A stretch of DNA of 6,649 nucleotides, from positions 1 to 6,649 of the forward strand of contig PWUP01000201.1 in the NCBI GenBank assembly GCA_003562535.1, written 5' to 3'. The position numbers and the translations under genes were made by a program. Origin of the DNA: Gammaproteobacteria bacterium (GTDB lineage: Bacteria; Pseudomonadota; Gammaproteobacteria; Competibacterales; Competibacteraceae). The notes under the pieces are model-generated. The model made no database searches. It saw nothing but the letters and a program-made list of their open reading frames with translations, and was not told where the DNA came from. How positions within the stretch are numbered: position 1 is the stretch's first letter; the number at the start of each line of letters is the position of its first letter. Positions 1 to 6,649 of the stretch are shown here, piece by piece.

Positions 1-215
1 CCATTGTTATTCCAGTGACACCTTCCAAGCTTGCAGCGCCAATGAGTTTAACCCGACTGAACCCCACTATAATTATTAACGGTAAAAAATTTACTGTCAT
101 GACACAAGAAATTGCGGGCGTAGATCGCAATCAACTCGGTGCTCAAGCGTATGATTTATCTTCATACCGTTCAGACATAATTGCTGCACTCGATTTTGTG
201 CTCTCTGGCATATAA
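1..215 (+). CDS. ccdB: CcdB-family DNA gyrase toxin, C-terminal part (5' end off window)
   Basis: CcdB is the toxin of a type II toxin-antitoxin pair; it poisons the GyrA subunit of DNA gyrase and is neutralised by CcdA, normally encoded just upstream. The frame is already open at position 3, and 70 residues are visible before the TAA at 213-215. The order of conserved pieces matches F-plasmid CcdB: a VIP segment at the start, then LNP, NG, an MT..(I/M)AGV segment, LG, LS..R.DI and a final GI. F-plasmid CcdB has about the same number of residues from its VIP to its end, so roughly 30 N-terminal residues are missing. A GTG at 15-17 is in frame but falls inside the conserved fold, so it is not the start. 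The protein ends V-L-S-G-I where F CcdB ends F-W-G-I; the Trp contacts gyrase in the F toxin and is Ser here, so potency on gyrase is uncertain. I counted about 42% GC, well below the neighbouring operon, which fits a mobile toxin module. The antitoxin gene is not in view. Confidence 0.85.
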   Translation, partial: IVIPVTPSKLAAPMSLTRLNPTIIINGKKFTVMTQEIAGVDRNQLGAQAYDLSSYRSDIIAALDFVLSGI

Positions 216-226
216 CGCCGATAACT

Positions 227-247
227 GCTCTGCTCAAACGGCAGGGC
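227..247 (+). other. Stem-loop just after ccdB, possible weak terminator
   Basis: GCTCTGC (227-233) can pair with GCAGGGC (241-247) around a 7-base loop, giving seven pairs including one G-U in the plus-strand transcript. It begins 11 bases after the ccdB stop. No T-run follows (the next bases are TTCGG), so it is not a standard intrinsic terminator. On the minus strand the wobble pair becomes a C-A mismatch, so any function favours the ccdB transcript. It could be chance. Confidence 0.25.
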
Positions 248-365
248 TTCGGTGGTGATGAACACCCGTCAGCCTTGTGATCGGATTCTCTAATATGCTT
301 AGGTATGATGACCCGGACTGTGCTGGATAATTTGTTCGTTTCCATTTTGCCCTCGAAGCCACGCC

Positions 366-1484
366 TCACAACGGGCGCAAGACAAACAACCCCAGCCCTA
401 AGATCGCCACCAGCCCCCAGAGCACGCGGTTGTAATCAAAAATACGCCGAGCATTGAACGCCTGAAACGGCGCAAACGCCATGACACTGTCAAACAACAG
501 CAGCGGCTTACCCACAAACAGCAGTGCAGACAGCCAGACGGCCAGCGCGGGTTGAGTAACAACAGAGTGTAGCCATAACGCGGCGGCCACCATTGCCGCT
601 ACCGCCAAAGTACCCGCCAGCGCTATCGGCCCCAAGGCCGGCAATACAGCGCGGTATTTCCAACCATCGCCAGGGGGATACAGGCCACCCGGCAAGGGAA
701 ATAGGTTGCCAAACAGCAGAGCAATGCCCGCAGTAATGCCCCATCCGCCCTCCCAAGCGCGATAAACCAATGGCTGTCCCAGATACCCAGCCGTCAGTCG
801 CATGGCGGCTTCTCGAATACTGAACAGACAGAACACCGCCAGCAGCACGGCCAGTGCTTGCGAGGCGTTCGGCCACGCCATGCTGCTACCCAGCAACCAC
901 CCACCCCAGAACAACGCGATGCAGGCCCACAGGGTATTGGCCACCATGCTGCCACCGCGCTGCATACCGCTACTGCCGCTCGGCTTAACCGCATCATACA
1001 CCCAGAGAAAATGCCCTGGGTCCAACGCCAAGCCGGTACGCACCCACAACCAAGCGGTATCCAATACCCCAAATTGCTGCCACTGCGCACCCGGAGACAA
1101 ACGCTCGAACCCTTGGCTATGGAACACATTGGCCGAGGCGGTATTATGCCCCTCAACATCGGTCAGCACAGTGTCACAACCGGATTCTTTAAGCTGCGTG
1201 ACAGCTGCCGCAACCAGTCGTGAAGCCAGGCTCAATCCTCGGTACTCTGGATCGGTCAGCAACCACGCCACCATGCCGATGCGCCGCCCACTGGGCAGTT
1301 GAATCACCCGCAATACCGCCGCAGCGGCCACCGTTCCATCCACGCAACCCACCAGCCCGTGGTCTTTGCCCACGCGCACAAATCCAGACTGAGTCGGTGG
1401 AAAGGCTCGCTGTGCGATGACGTGCAGCCGCTCGGTGTCCTCAGCGTCCAGAGAACGTATTGTCAGTGCAGCCGTGACCGGCAT
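366..1484 (-). CDS. GNAT acetyltransferase fused to a degenerate M50/site-2-protease-like membrane domain
   Basis: This is a 372-residue two-domain protein. The start is the ATG at 1484-1482, which overlaps the hypA stop in TAATG and has an ideal Shine-Dalgarno. A longer frame opens upstream to 1610 but only runs through hypA. Residues 1-150 look like a GNAT fold: an acetyl-CoA loop after a DPEYRG segment (R82-G83-L84-S85-L86-A87, with Ser where the middle loop Gly usually sits), then N114...N119-V-F...G125-F126. After a linker (150-180) come about six hydrophobic segments, near 181-200, 206-223, 247-262, 281-305, 311-330 and 354-369. This half resembles soluble-domain-free site-2 proteases: a helix where HExxH is expected reads R224-E225-A-A-M228, followed by R-L-x-A-x-x-L-G and a Pro-Gly-Gly-Leu-Tyr stretch (265-269). 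Near the C-terminus, A336-F-A-P339-F-Q-A-F-N344-A345 lies over the N-L-x-P-x-x-P-L-D-G motif. Both His ligands and the Asp ligand are absent, so proteolysis is not expected. The acetyl acceptor is unknown. The GNAT call is firm; the S2P relationship is an alignment by eye. It is the last gene of the operon, convergent with ccdB. Confidence 0.8.
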   Translation of the reverse strand: MPVTAALTIRSLDAEDTERLHVIAQRAFPPTQSGFVRVGKDHGLVGCVDGTVAAAAVLRVIQLPSGRRIGMVAWLLTDPEYRGLSLASRLVAAAVTQLKESGCDTVLTDVEGHNTASANVFHSQGFERLSPGAQWQQFGVLDTAWLWVRTGLALDPGHFLWVYDAVKPSGSSGMQRGGSMVANTLWACIALFWGGWLLGSSMAWPNASQALAVLLAVFCLFSIREAAMRLTAGYLGQPLVYRAWEGGWGITAGIALLFGNLFPLPGGLYPPGDGWKYRAVLPALGPIALAGTLAVAAMVAAALWLHSVVTQPALAVWLSALLFVGKPLLLFDSVMAFAPFQAFNARRIFDYNRVLWGLVAILGLGLFVLRPL

Positions 1485-1825
1485 TAAATCACCTCCATCG
1501 CTATCACCCGCAATTGATCGCCGCTGTCTATCTGCAGGGCATACCCGCCGCACTCCGGGCACGGATCGAGGTGCTGATTCACGCGCACCCGGCGCTGGCA
1601 ATCCAAGCATAACGCCTGGCCGGGCTGGACACGGATGGCCAGTTCAGCCCCTGCGGCTGGCGTACCCTGGGCGGCACTGCTAAAACAAAACGCCAGAGCC
1701 TCGGGTTCAACATGGCCTAAAGCTCCAATTTCGACCTCAATGCGCACAATGCGCTGCGCCCCTTCCGCAGACAGTTGCTCGGTGAGCAGATCGACCATAG
1801 ACACACACAGAGACATCTCATGCAT
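1484..1825 (-). CDS. hypA: Hydrogenase/urease nickel metallochaperone HypA
   Basis: HypA delivers nickel, with the GTPase HypB, to [NiFe]-hydrogenase precursors, and in some bacteria to urease; it acts in the cytosol. The 113-residue product is of normal family length. It starts MHEMSL, carrying the His2 and Glu3 that hold nickel at the N-terminus, and has the zinc-site pairs C73-x-x-C76 and C89-P-E-C92-G-G. The central stretch (I-G-A-L-G-H-V-E-P-E-A-L-A-F-C-F, 33-48) matches the family, including E. coli HypA. The ATG lies 8 bp after the stop of the BKACE gene. No good Shine-Dalgarno sits directly before it, so translation probably depends on ribosomes finishing the upstream gene. Its TAA overlaps the next ATG by one base. 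The setting is odd: no hypB or other hyp gene is adjacent, and the neighbours are amino-acid catabolism genes. The family call is secure; the nickel client is unknown. Confidence 0.95.
   Translation of the reverse strand: MHEMSLCVSMVDLLTEQLSAEGAQRIVRIEVEIGALGHVEPEALAFCFSSAAQGTPAAGAELAIRVQPGQALCLDCQRRVRVNQHLDPCPECGGYALQIDSGDQLRVIAMEVI
1489..1496 (-). promoter_or_regulatory. Strong ribosome binding site for the GNAT/membrane gene, inside hypA
   Basis: The minus strand reads GGAGGTGA within the last codons of hypA. Seven bases separate its GGAGG core from the ATG at 1484. It decides the start of the downstream gene against the longer open frame, and it is the strongest Shine-Dalgarno seen at any junction of this operon. 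Confidence 0.8.
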
Positions 1826-1833
1826 AGGCTGGG

Positions 1834-2757
1834 TTAAAAATTCACCGCATCACCGCCTTTCAGCGCCAGCCATTGCCTCACCTCAGCGGGAGTGGCAATT
1901 TCATGCCCCAAACCGGTCACAATCTGGCGAATCCGCTGGACTTGAGCCGCGTTGGATTTCGCCAACTGGCCGGGGCCGTCCCATAAAGAATCTTCCAAGC
2001 CAACCCGTACATGGCCGCCCATACTGGCTGCCAGAGTGGTCAATGGCAGTTGATGGCGACCGGCGGCGAGTACTGACCAGTGATAGTCTGCGCCGAACAA
2101 GCGATCCGCCGTGCGCCGCATGTGCAGCACATCTTCAGGATGGGCGCCGATCCCTCCTAGAATGCCGAATACGCTCTGCACCCATAACGGCGGTTTGACT
2201 ACACCGCGATCCAAAAAATGGGCCAAGGTGTATACATGCCCTATATCGTAACATTCAAATTCAAAACGGGTTCCCCGCTCAGCACAGGATTCCAGAATGT
2301 ATTGGATGTCCGCGAAGGTATTTTTAAACACCGCATCTCGGCTGTTTTCCAGATGGGTACGCTCCCAGTCATGCTCAAAGCGGCTAAAGCGGTTCAACAT
2401 CGGGAACAGTCCAAAATTCATCGACCCCATATTCAGTGAGGCCAATTCGGGTTGGAACTGGACAGCCGGTTGCAGGCGCTCCTCAACACTCATCCCCTGG
2501 CCACCACCTGTAGTGAGATTCACCACCACATCGCAGGCTTGCTTAATCCGAGGCAAAAACTGGGCAAACCAGTGTGGATCTTGACTCGGACGCCCGTCAT
2601 CGGGATGGCGAGCGTGCACATGGACAATACCGGCACCCGCCTCAGCGGCAGCAATGGCGGCTGAGGCCAGCTCATCCGGCGTCACCGGCAAATACGGCGA
2701 CATCGAAGGGGTGTGAATGCTGCCGGTAATGGCGCAGGTAATGATGACTTTGTGCAT
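1834..2757 (-). CDS. Beta-keto acid cleavage enzyme (BKACE, DUF849 family)
   Basis: BKACE enzymes are zinc-dependent TIM barrels that condense a beta-keto acid with acetyl-CoA and cleave it to acetoacetate plus a new CoA ester. The founding member, Kce, acts on 3-keto-5-aminohexanoate in lysine fermentation, and others act on dehydrocarnitine and further substrates. The 307-residue length is typical. Visible marks are a first-strand I-T-C-A-I-T-G (residues 6-12), the zinc ligand pair H46-V-H48 followed by ARHPDDGRPSQD, a VNLTTGGG loop (79-86), a phosphate-loop-like V-F-G-I-L-G-G-I-G (196-204), and H249-V-R-V-G-L-E255-D, which should supply the third metal ligand. The S-I-H-T-P-S-M-S-P segment (13-21) marks a subgroup distinct from Kce and the carnitine enzymes as I recall them, so the substrate is not assigned. 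The ATG overlaps the putA stop (TAATG); a modest GGGA lies eight bases upstream, at 2766-2769. Coupling to putA suggests a role in amino-acid or betaine breakdown, which is inference. Confidence 0.93.
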   Translation of the reverse strand: MHKVIITCAITGSIHTPSMSPYLPVTPDELASAAIAAAEAGAGIVHVHARHPDDGRPSQDPHWFAQFLPRIKQACDVVVNLTTGGGQGMSVEERLQPAVQFQPELASLNMGSMNFGLFPMLNRFSRFEHDWERTHLENSRDAVFKNTFADIQYILESCAERGTRFEFECYDIGHVYTLAHFLDRGVVKPPLWVQSVFGILGGIGAHPEDVLHMRRTADRLFGADYHWSVLAAGRHQLPLTTLAASMGGHVRVGLEDSLWDGPGQLAKSNAAQVQRIRQIVTGLGHEIATPAEVRQWLALKGGDAVNF

Positions 2758-5700
2758 TAATTTTGTCCCGGCAAACTGGGGCCGTCTTCAATGGACAACA
2801 GCGAAGCGTTGCCGCCCGATGCCGTGGTGTCGATGCTCAGCGAGCGTTCATGGACGAACCGGTGTAAATAATGCGGGCTGCTGGCCACGGGATGACCGAT
2901 ACCACCCGGCGCTCGGCTGGATTCGCGATACAGAATCAGCGGTCGAATCATGCACTCGCCGGCCGCCAGCACCCGGTTCAGCGCACTGACTGTGATCAGC
3001 GGTCCGGCGCAGGCCACCCCGGCGATGTGTTGGTTGGCCACTAAAGCCGACAAGGGGGCATCGACCCCATGACCCACGGCCAATAGTTTATTTGCGGGCA
3101 CCCCAGCCTGATGGAATAAGGCTACGACCGCAGCGGCTCGGGATTCGTCAGCATGCCAGGCCAATACCGGATTACCCGTGGCCAAGGCCGCGCCGACTTG
3201 CACCGCCAAAGCGCCTGCGCCGACATCACCTAAACATAAGCACACCAAAGGCCCACGCGGCCATAAGGACAGCTCATTGCGCTCCCCAGTGGGGCCGGGC
3301 AGAGCCAAGGGTACAGCGCATTCGTTTTGGATTTGCGCGGCATAGAAACGCAGATGATCGGTGCAATGGCGCAGCACCGCGCTGTTTTCCGCCAAAGCAT
3401 CCTGGTGATGCTCCAGCTCATTGGCCACCTGCTCCAACGCTAAGGCACGCTGATCGACCGGTGCCGACCAGGCATGTCCGGCTGTTTCCAAGGTTTCCCA
3501 AGCCGCCGCCAGCGCCGCTTTGGACAGCAAGGGCGCATTGAAATCGACGGCGGAAGCCGGTTCAGCCTCGATTTCAGCGCCATCCACCTCAGCGACGAAG
3601 CGCTGCAAATAATGCGGACCACCGGCCTTGGGTCCAGTACCCGACAGCCCCTGACCGCCGAAGGGCTGCACCCCGACAATCGCCCCGATTTGATTACGAT
3701 TGACATAAGTATTACCGACGCGGGCGCGCTCAAACACCTGCCGCCACATCTCGTCAATGCGGGTGTGGATACCCAGTGTCAAACCATAGCCCGTGGCGTT
3801 AATGCGATCGACCAGTTGATTCAGCTCAGCGGCCCGATAGCGCACGATATGCAGCACCGGCCCAAACACCTCACGGCCTAATTGACTCAGATCTGCGATC
3901 TCAAAGGCCACCGGGGTGACAAAGGTGCCGTCACCGGTTTGCGGGCCGAGTTTAGCGCGTTTGATCTCTTGAGCTTCACCTAACAGCCGTTGAATATACT
4001 GATCCAGTGTTGCCTTGGCTTCAGCATCAATCACCGGCCCCACATCGGTAGTGATCGACGCCGGATCGCCGATGGTCAGTTCCTCCATCGCCCCGGCAAT
4101 CATCGCTAAGGTTTTATCGGCGATGTCTTCTTGCAAACACAATACCCGCAGTGCGGAACAGCGCTGACCGGCGCTTTGGAAGGCTGAGACCAGCACATCG
4201 CGGGTGACTTGTTCTGGCAAGGCGGTAGAATCGACAATCATGGCGTTTTGGCCGCCAGTTTCAGCAATCAGCGGCGGCAGCACCCCATCACGTTCCGCCA
4301 GTGCGCGATTAATCAGCCGTGCCACCTCGGTAGACCCGGTGAAACACACCCCACTGACGCGGGGATCCTGAACCAGGGTGCCACCGACCCGCGCCCCCTC
4401 ACCAGGGAGTAAATGCAGCACTTCGGGCGGAATACCCGCTTGATGGAGCAAGCGCACCGCCTCGGCGGCAATCAATGGCGTTTGCTCGGCCGGTTTGGCC
4501 AGTACCGCATTACCGGCTACTAAAGCCGCCACCACTTGGCCGGTGAAAATCGCCAGGGGGAAGTTCCACGGACTGATGCAGGTGAACACACCGCCACCGC
4601 GCAGCTCCACTGCCACCGCACCCTGATGGGCTACTCGCAACGGCATGGGTTGCGCCAGATCGTGCCGCGCCTGCAGCGCGTAGTAACGGCAGAAATCGAC
4701 GGCCTCGCGCACTTCGGCCACCCCATCGGACAGTGATTTACCCGCCTCGGCGGTACACAAGGCCATCAGCCGAGGCATTTCGGCCTCCATGAGATCGGCC
4801 ATGCGCTCCAAACAGGCAGCGCGTTCGGCGACCGGCGTGGCGGCCCAGTCGGCGGCGGCGGTGCTTGCGGCCACCAGCGCCGCTTCAATATCCTCGGCAC
4901 TGGCCTCGGCGCTGTGGCCGATCACTTGCGAGTGGCGCTGCGGGGAGACCACGGCGGCAGCGTTCTCACCAGGGCGTTGCTGGCCATTAATAATCGGCCC
5001 GGCGCTCCACTCACCGAGTCCAGCTTGACTCATGCGCTGCTGCAATGCCGCCAGCACCGTTCTATCGGTCAGATCCAGACCTTTGGCATTGGGTCGTTGC
5101 GGGCCATAAATCGCCACAGGTAGCGGTATTTTCGGATGATTCACCGTAGTGTAGCCACGCACTGTGGCGATAGGATCGGCGATGATGTCATCCACCGGCA
5201 GGCTTTCGTCCTGAATCCGGTTCACAAACGAGCTATTGGCGCCATTTTCCAATAACCGCCGCACCAGATAGGCCAACAGATCTTCATGCTGACCGACCGG
5301 GGCGTAGATCCGGCAGCCGACGCCGTGGCGATCCTGCTCAATGACCTGGGCGAACAGTTCCTCGCCCATGCCGTGCAGGCGCTGAAATTCAAAATCCCGG
5401 TTCTTACCCGCAAACTCCAGCACCGCTGCAATGGTATGGGCGTTATGGGTGGCCAGTTGCGGATAAAATACATCGCTATGGGCGAGCAGTTTGCGGGCGC
5501 AGGCCAAATAGGACACATCGGTGTTGGCCTTGCGGGTGAACACGGGATAATCGACCAGACCCTGTTCTTGAGCGCGTTTGATTTCCATATCCCAATACGC
5601 GCCTTTCACCAAGCGCACCATAAACCGGCGGCTATCACGACGGCCAATCTCAGCCAACCAATCCAACACCATAGGCGCCCGTTTCAAATAGGTCTGTACC

Positions 5701-6649
5701 ACAAACCCCAGCCCCTGCCAATCCTTGAGTTCGGGATCAGCCGACAAGCGCTCCAGCACATCCAGGGAAATATCCAAGCGGTCGGCTTCTTCGGCATCGA
5801 TATTAAAGCCGATGTCGTAACGCGCAGCGTCTTTACACAAGGCTTTGACTCGGGGCAGGAGTTCTTCGATCACCCGCGTGGCATTGGCGATTTCATAGCG
5901 CGGATGCAGGGCGGATAATTTGATCGAGACCCCAGGTGATTTAATCGGTCCTTGACCGGCTGCCTGCTGGCCGATAAGCGCAATGGCGGCTCGGTAGTTC
6001 TGGAAGTAGCGCTTGGCATCGGCCATAGTGCGCGCCGCTTCGCCGAGCATATCGTAGGAATAGGTATAGCCCTTGTCTTGCCAGCTACGGGCGCGGTTGA
6101 GGGCGGCTTCGATGGTACGACCCATCACAAATTGCCGCCCCATGATTTTCATGGCTTGATTGACCGATTCACGCACCACCGGCTCACCGAGACGGGCGGT
6201 TAACCGTCGCATCGCCGCCCCCGGGGTACTGCCCTGATAGCCGTGCATGCGCACGACTTTACCAGTCAGCATCAGTGCCCAAGTTGACGCATTGACAAAC
6301 CAAGAGTTGCTCTGCCCTAGATGCTGTTGCCAATCCGCACCGGAGAGTTTGTCGCGAATCAACCGCTCACGGGTTTGATCATCAGGTACGCGCAACAGCG
6401 CTTCGGCAATACACATCAACAGCACGCCTTCTTGAGTGGAGAGGCCGTATTGGTGCAAAAACGCCTCGATGCCGCCTTGATTGCGGGTTTGCGCCCGCAA
6501 GGTCTCAACCAAGTGCCGCGCGTAGGCGTCAATCCGCTGCAAGTTGTCGGTGCTGAGTTCAAGCTGAGTTAACAGGGCGGAGACACACTCCTGTTCTGGC
6601 GCACGATAATGGGCATCAATCGCGCTACGCTCGGGCTGAACGTGGGCTA
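2757..6649 (-). CDS. putA: Bifunctional proline dehydrogenase / L-glutamate-gamma-semialdehyde dehydrogenase PutA (5' end off window)
   Basis: PutA oxidises proline to pyrroline-5-carboxylate with FAD, passing electrons to membrane quinone, then oxidises the semialdehyde to glutamate with NAD+. About 1296 codons are visible, numbered here from the right edge. The frame stays open through the edge, and its first residues align with E. coli PutA near residue 90, so the TTG at 6542 is not the true start. Helical arm: about 20-140. Proline dehydrogenase barrel: about 145-485, with K243 (SIKLSALHPRY), D284 (NIDAEE), Y351 (KGAYWD), Y448 (RIYAPVG), and R463-R464 and E467 of the proline-binding helix. 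Aldehyde dehydrogenase: about 550-1020, with ISPWNFP for NAD, E796 in ETGG and catalytic C830 in SAGQRCS (codon 4158-4160). A C-terminal ALDH-like domain (about 1035-1260) ends in the conserved SLSIDTTASGGNASL motif, placing it among long PutAs. Whether it carries the N-terminal ribbon-helix-helix repressor domain cannot be seen. No key residue is missing. It is the first visible gene of the operon. Confidence 0.98.
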   Translation of the reverse strand, partial: AHVQPERSAIDAHYRAPEQECVSALLTQLELSTDNLQRIDAYARHLVETLRAQTRNQGGIEAFLHQYGLSTQEGVLLMCIAEALLRVPDDQTRERLIRDKLSGADWQQHLGQSNSWFVNASTWALMLTGKVVRMHGYQGSTPGAAMRRLTARLGEPVVRESVNQAMKIMGRQFVMGRTIEAALNRARSWQDKGYTYSYDMLGEAARTMADAKRYFQNYRAAIALIGQQAAGQGPIKSPGVSIKLSALHPRYEIANATRVIEELLPRVKALCKDAARYDIGFNIDAEEADRLDISLDVLERLSADPELKDWQGLGFVVQTYLKRAPMVLDWLAEIGRRDSRRFMVRLVKGAYWDMEIKRAQEQGLVDYPVFTRKANTDVSYLACARKLLAHSDVFYPQLATHNAHTIAAVLEFAGKNRDFEFQRLHGMGEELFAQVIEQDRHGVGCRIYAPVGQHEDLLAYLVRRLLENGANSSFVNRIQDESLPVDDIIADPIATVRGYTTVNHPKIPLPVAIYGPQRPNAKGLDLTDRTVLAALQQRMSQAGLGEWSAGPIINGQQRPGENAAAVVSPQRHSQVIGHSAEASAEDIEAALVAASTAAADWAATPVAERAACLERMADLMEAEMPRLMALCTAEAGKSLSDGVAEVREAVDFCRYYALQARHDLAQPMPLRVAHQGAVAVELRGGGVFTCISPWNFPLAIFTGQVVAALVAGNAVLAKPAEQTPLIAAEAVRLLHQAGIPPEVLHLLPGEGARVGGTLVQDPRVSGVCFTGSTEVARLINRALAERDGVLPPLIAETGGQNAMIVDSTALPEQVTRDVLVSAFQSAGQRCSALRVLCLQEDIADKTLAMIAGAMEELTIGDPASITTDVGPVIDAEAKATLDQYIQRLLGEAQEIKRAKLGPQTGDGTFVTPVAFEIADLSQLGREVFGPVLHIVRYRAAELNQLVDRINATGYGLTLGIHTRIDEMWRQVFERARVGNTYVNRNQIGAIVGVQPFGGQGLSGTGPKAGGPHYLQRFVAEVDGAEIEAEPASAVDFNAPLLSKAALAAAWETLETAGHAWSAPVDQRALALEQVANELEHHQDALAENSAVLRHCTDHLRFYAAQIQNECAVPLALPGPTGERNELSLWPRGPLVCLCLGDVGAGALAVQVGAALATGNPVLAWHADESRAAAVVALFHQAGVPANKLLAVGHGVDAPLSALVANQHIAGVACAGPLITVSALNRVLAAGECMIRPLILYRESSRAPGGIGHPVASSPHYLHRFVHERSLSIDTTASGGNASLLSIEDGPSLPGQN

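Noticed and set aside
206..310. Integron attC site after ccdB, since ccd modules occur in integron cassettes
   Set aside because: The TAACGCC after the stop has no matching GGCGTTA, and no GTTRRRY end is present in the spacer. The arms of an attC site cannot be drawn.
245..360. Inverted repeat GGCTTCG (245-251) and CGAAGCC (354-360)
   Set aside because: Seven perfect bases separated by about 100 bases are expected by chance in a stretch of this size, and the match does not extend.
97..369. Minus-strand frame of 90 codons in the spacer and under ccdB
   Set aside because: It overlaps the conserved ccdB coding sequence, has no family features and no convincing ribosome binding site.
802..1302. 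Open frame of 166 codons on the plus strand opposite the GNAT/membrane gene
   Set aside because: It is antisense to a gene with clear GNAT motifs and a strong ribosome binding site, and has no recognisable protein features.
1485..1610. N-terminal extension of the GNAT gene to an upstream ATG
   Set aside because: The extra 42 codons run inside hypA in another frame and have low-complexity Arg/Pro content. The ATG at 1484 has an ideal Shine-Dalgarno and begins the GNAT fold.
1635..2198. Open frame of 187 codons on the plus strand across hypA and BKACE
   Set aside because: It is antisense to two well-supported genes, rich in Ser, Arg and Pro, with no family features.
5286..5918. Open frame of 210 codons on the plus strand, opposite putA
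   Set aside because: It lies wholly antisense to the conserved proline dehydrogenase barrel. Its product shows no recognisable domain and is what a GC-rich coding strand produces by chance.
6540..6542. TTG as the start of putA
   Set aside because: The frame continues upstream to the window edge with residues that match E. coli PutA (the A-I-x-A-x-Y-R-x-P-E region), so the true start is off the window.

Overview
The window looks like part of a gammaproteobacterial chromosome. The main gene encodes a trifunctional-type PutA that matches the E. coli protein along its whole visible length, and the operon is clearly GC-rich. The species cannot be named from the sequence.

Layout. From the right edge to position 366, four genes run on the minus strand as one tight unit. 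putA (proline to glutamate; 5' end cut by the window edge) is followed by a BKACE/DUF849 beta-keto acid cleavage enzyme, then the nickel metallochaperone hypA, then a 372-residue two-part protein with an N-terminal GNAT acetyltransferase domain and a polytopic membrane C-terminus. Two of the three junctions are TAATG stop/start overlaps sharing one base, and the third is an 8-bp gap, so co-transcription and translational coupling are very likely. The operon promoter lies outside the window, to the right. At the left edge, on the plus strand and converging on the operon, is the 3' part of a CcdB-family gyrase toxin gene (about 42% GC by my count). Its N-terminus and any ccdA antitoxin are off the window. 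The roughly 150 bp between the two transcription units holds one modest stem-loop and no gene that I can support.

How the genes fit together. PutA oxidises proline to glutamate at the membrane. BKACE would split a beta-keto acid with acetyl-CoA to give acetoacetate and a new acyl-CoA. Together they suggest an amino-acid or amino-acid-derivative catabolic unit, although no substrate is fixed by the sequence. hypA is out of place here: no hypB, other hyp gene, hydrogenase or urease gene lies on either side of it. The most unusual item is the last gene. Its membrane half lines up by eye with the site-2 protease (M50) fold, but the metal ligands are replaced: HExxH reads R-E-A-A-M, and the LDG aspartate is Asn. 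It therefore looks like an inactive S2P-like membrane domain fused to an acetyltransferase.
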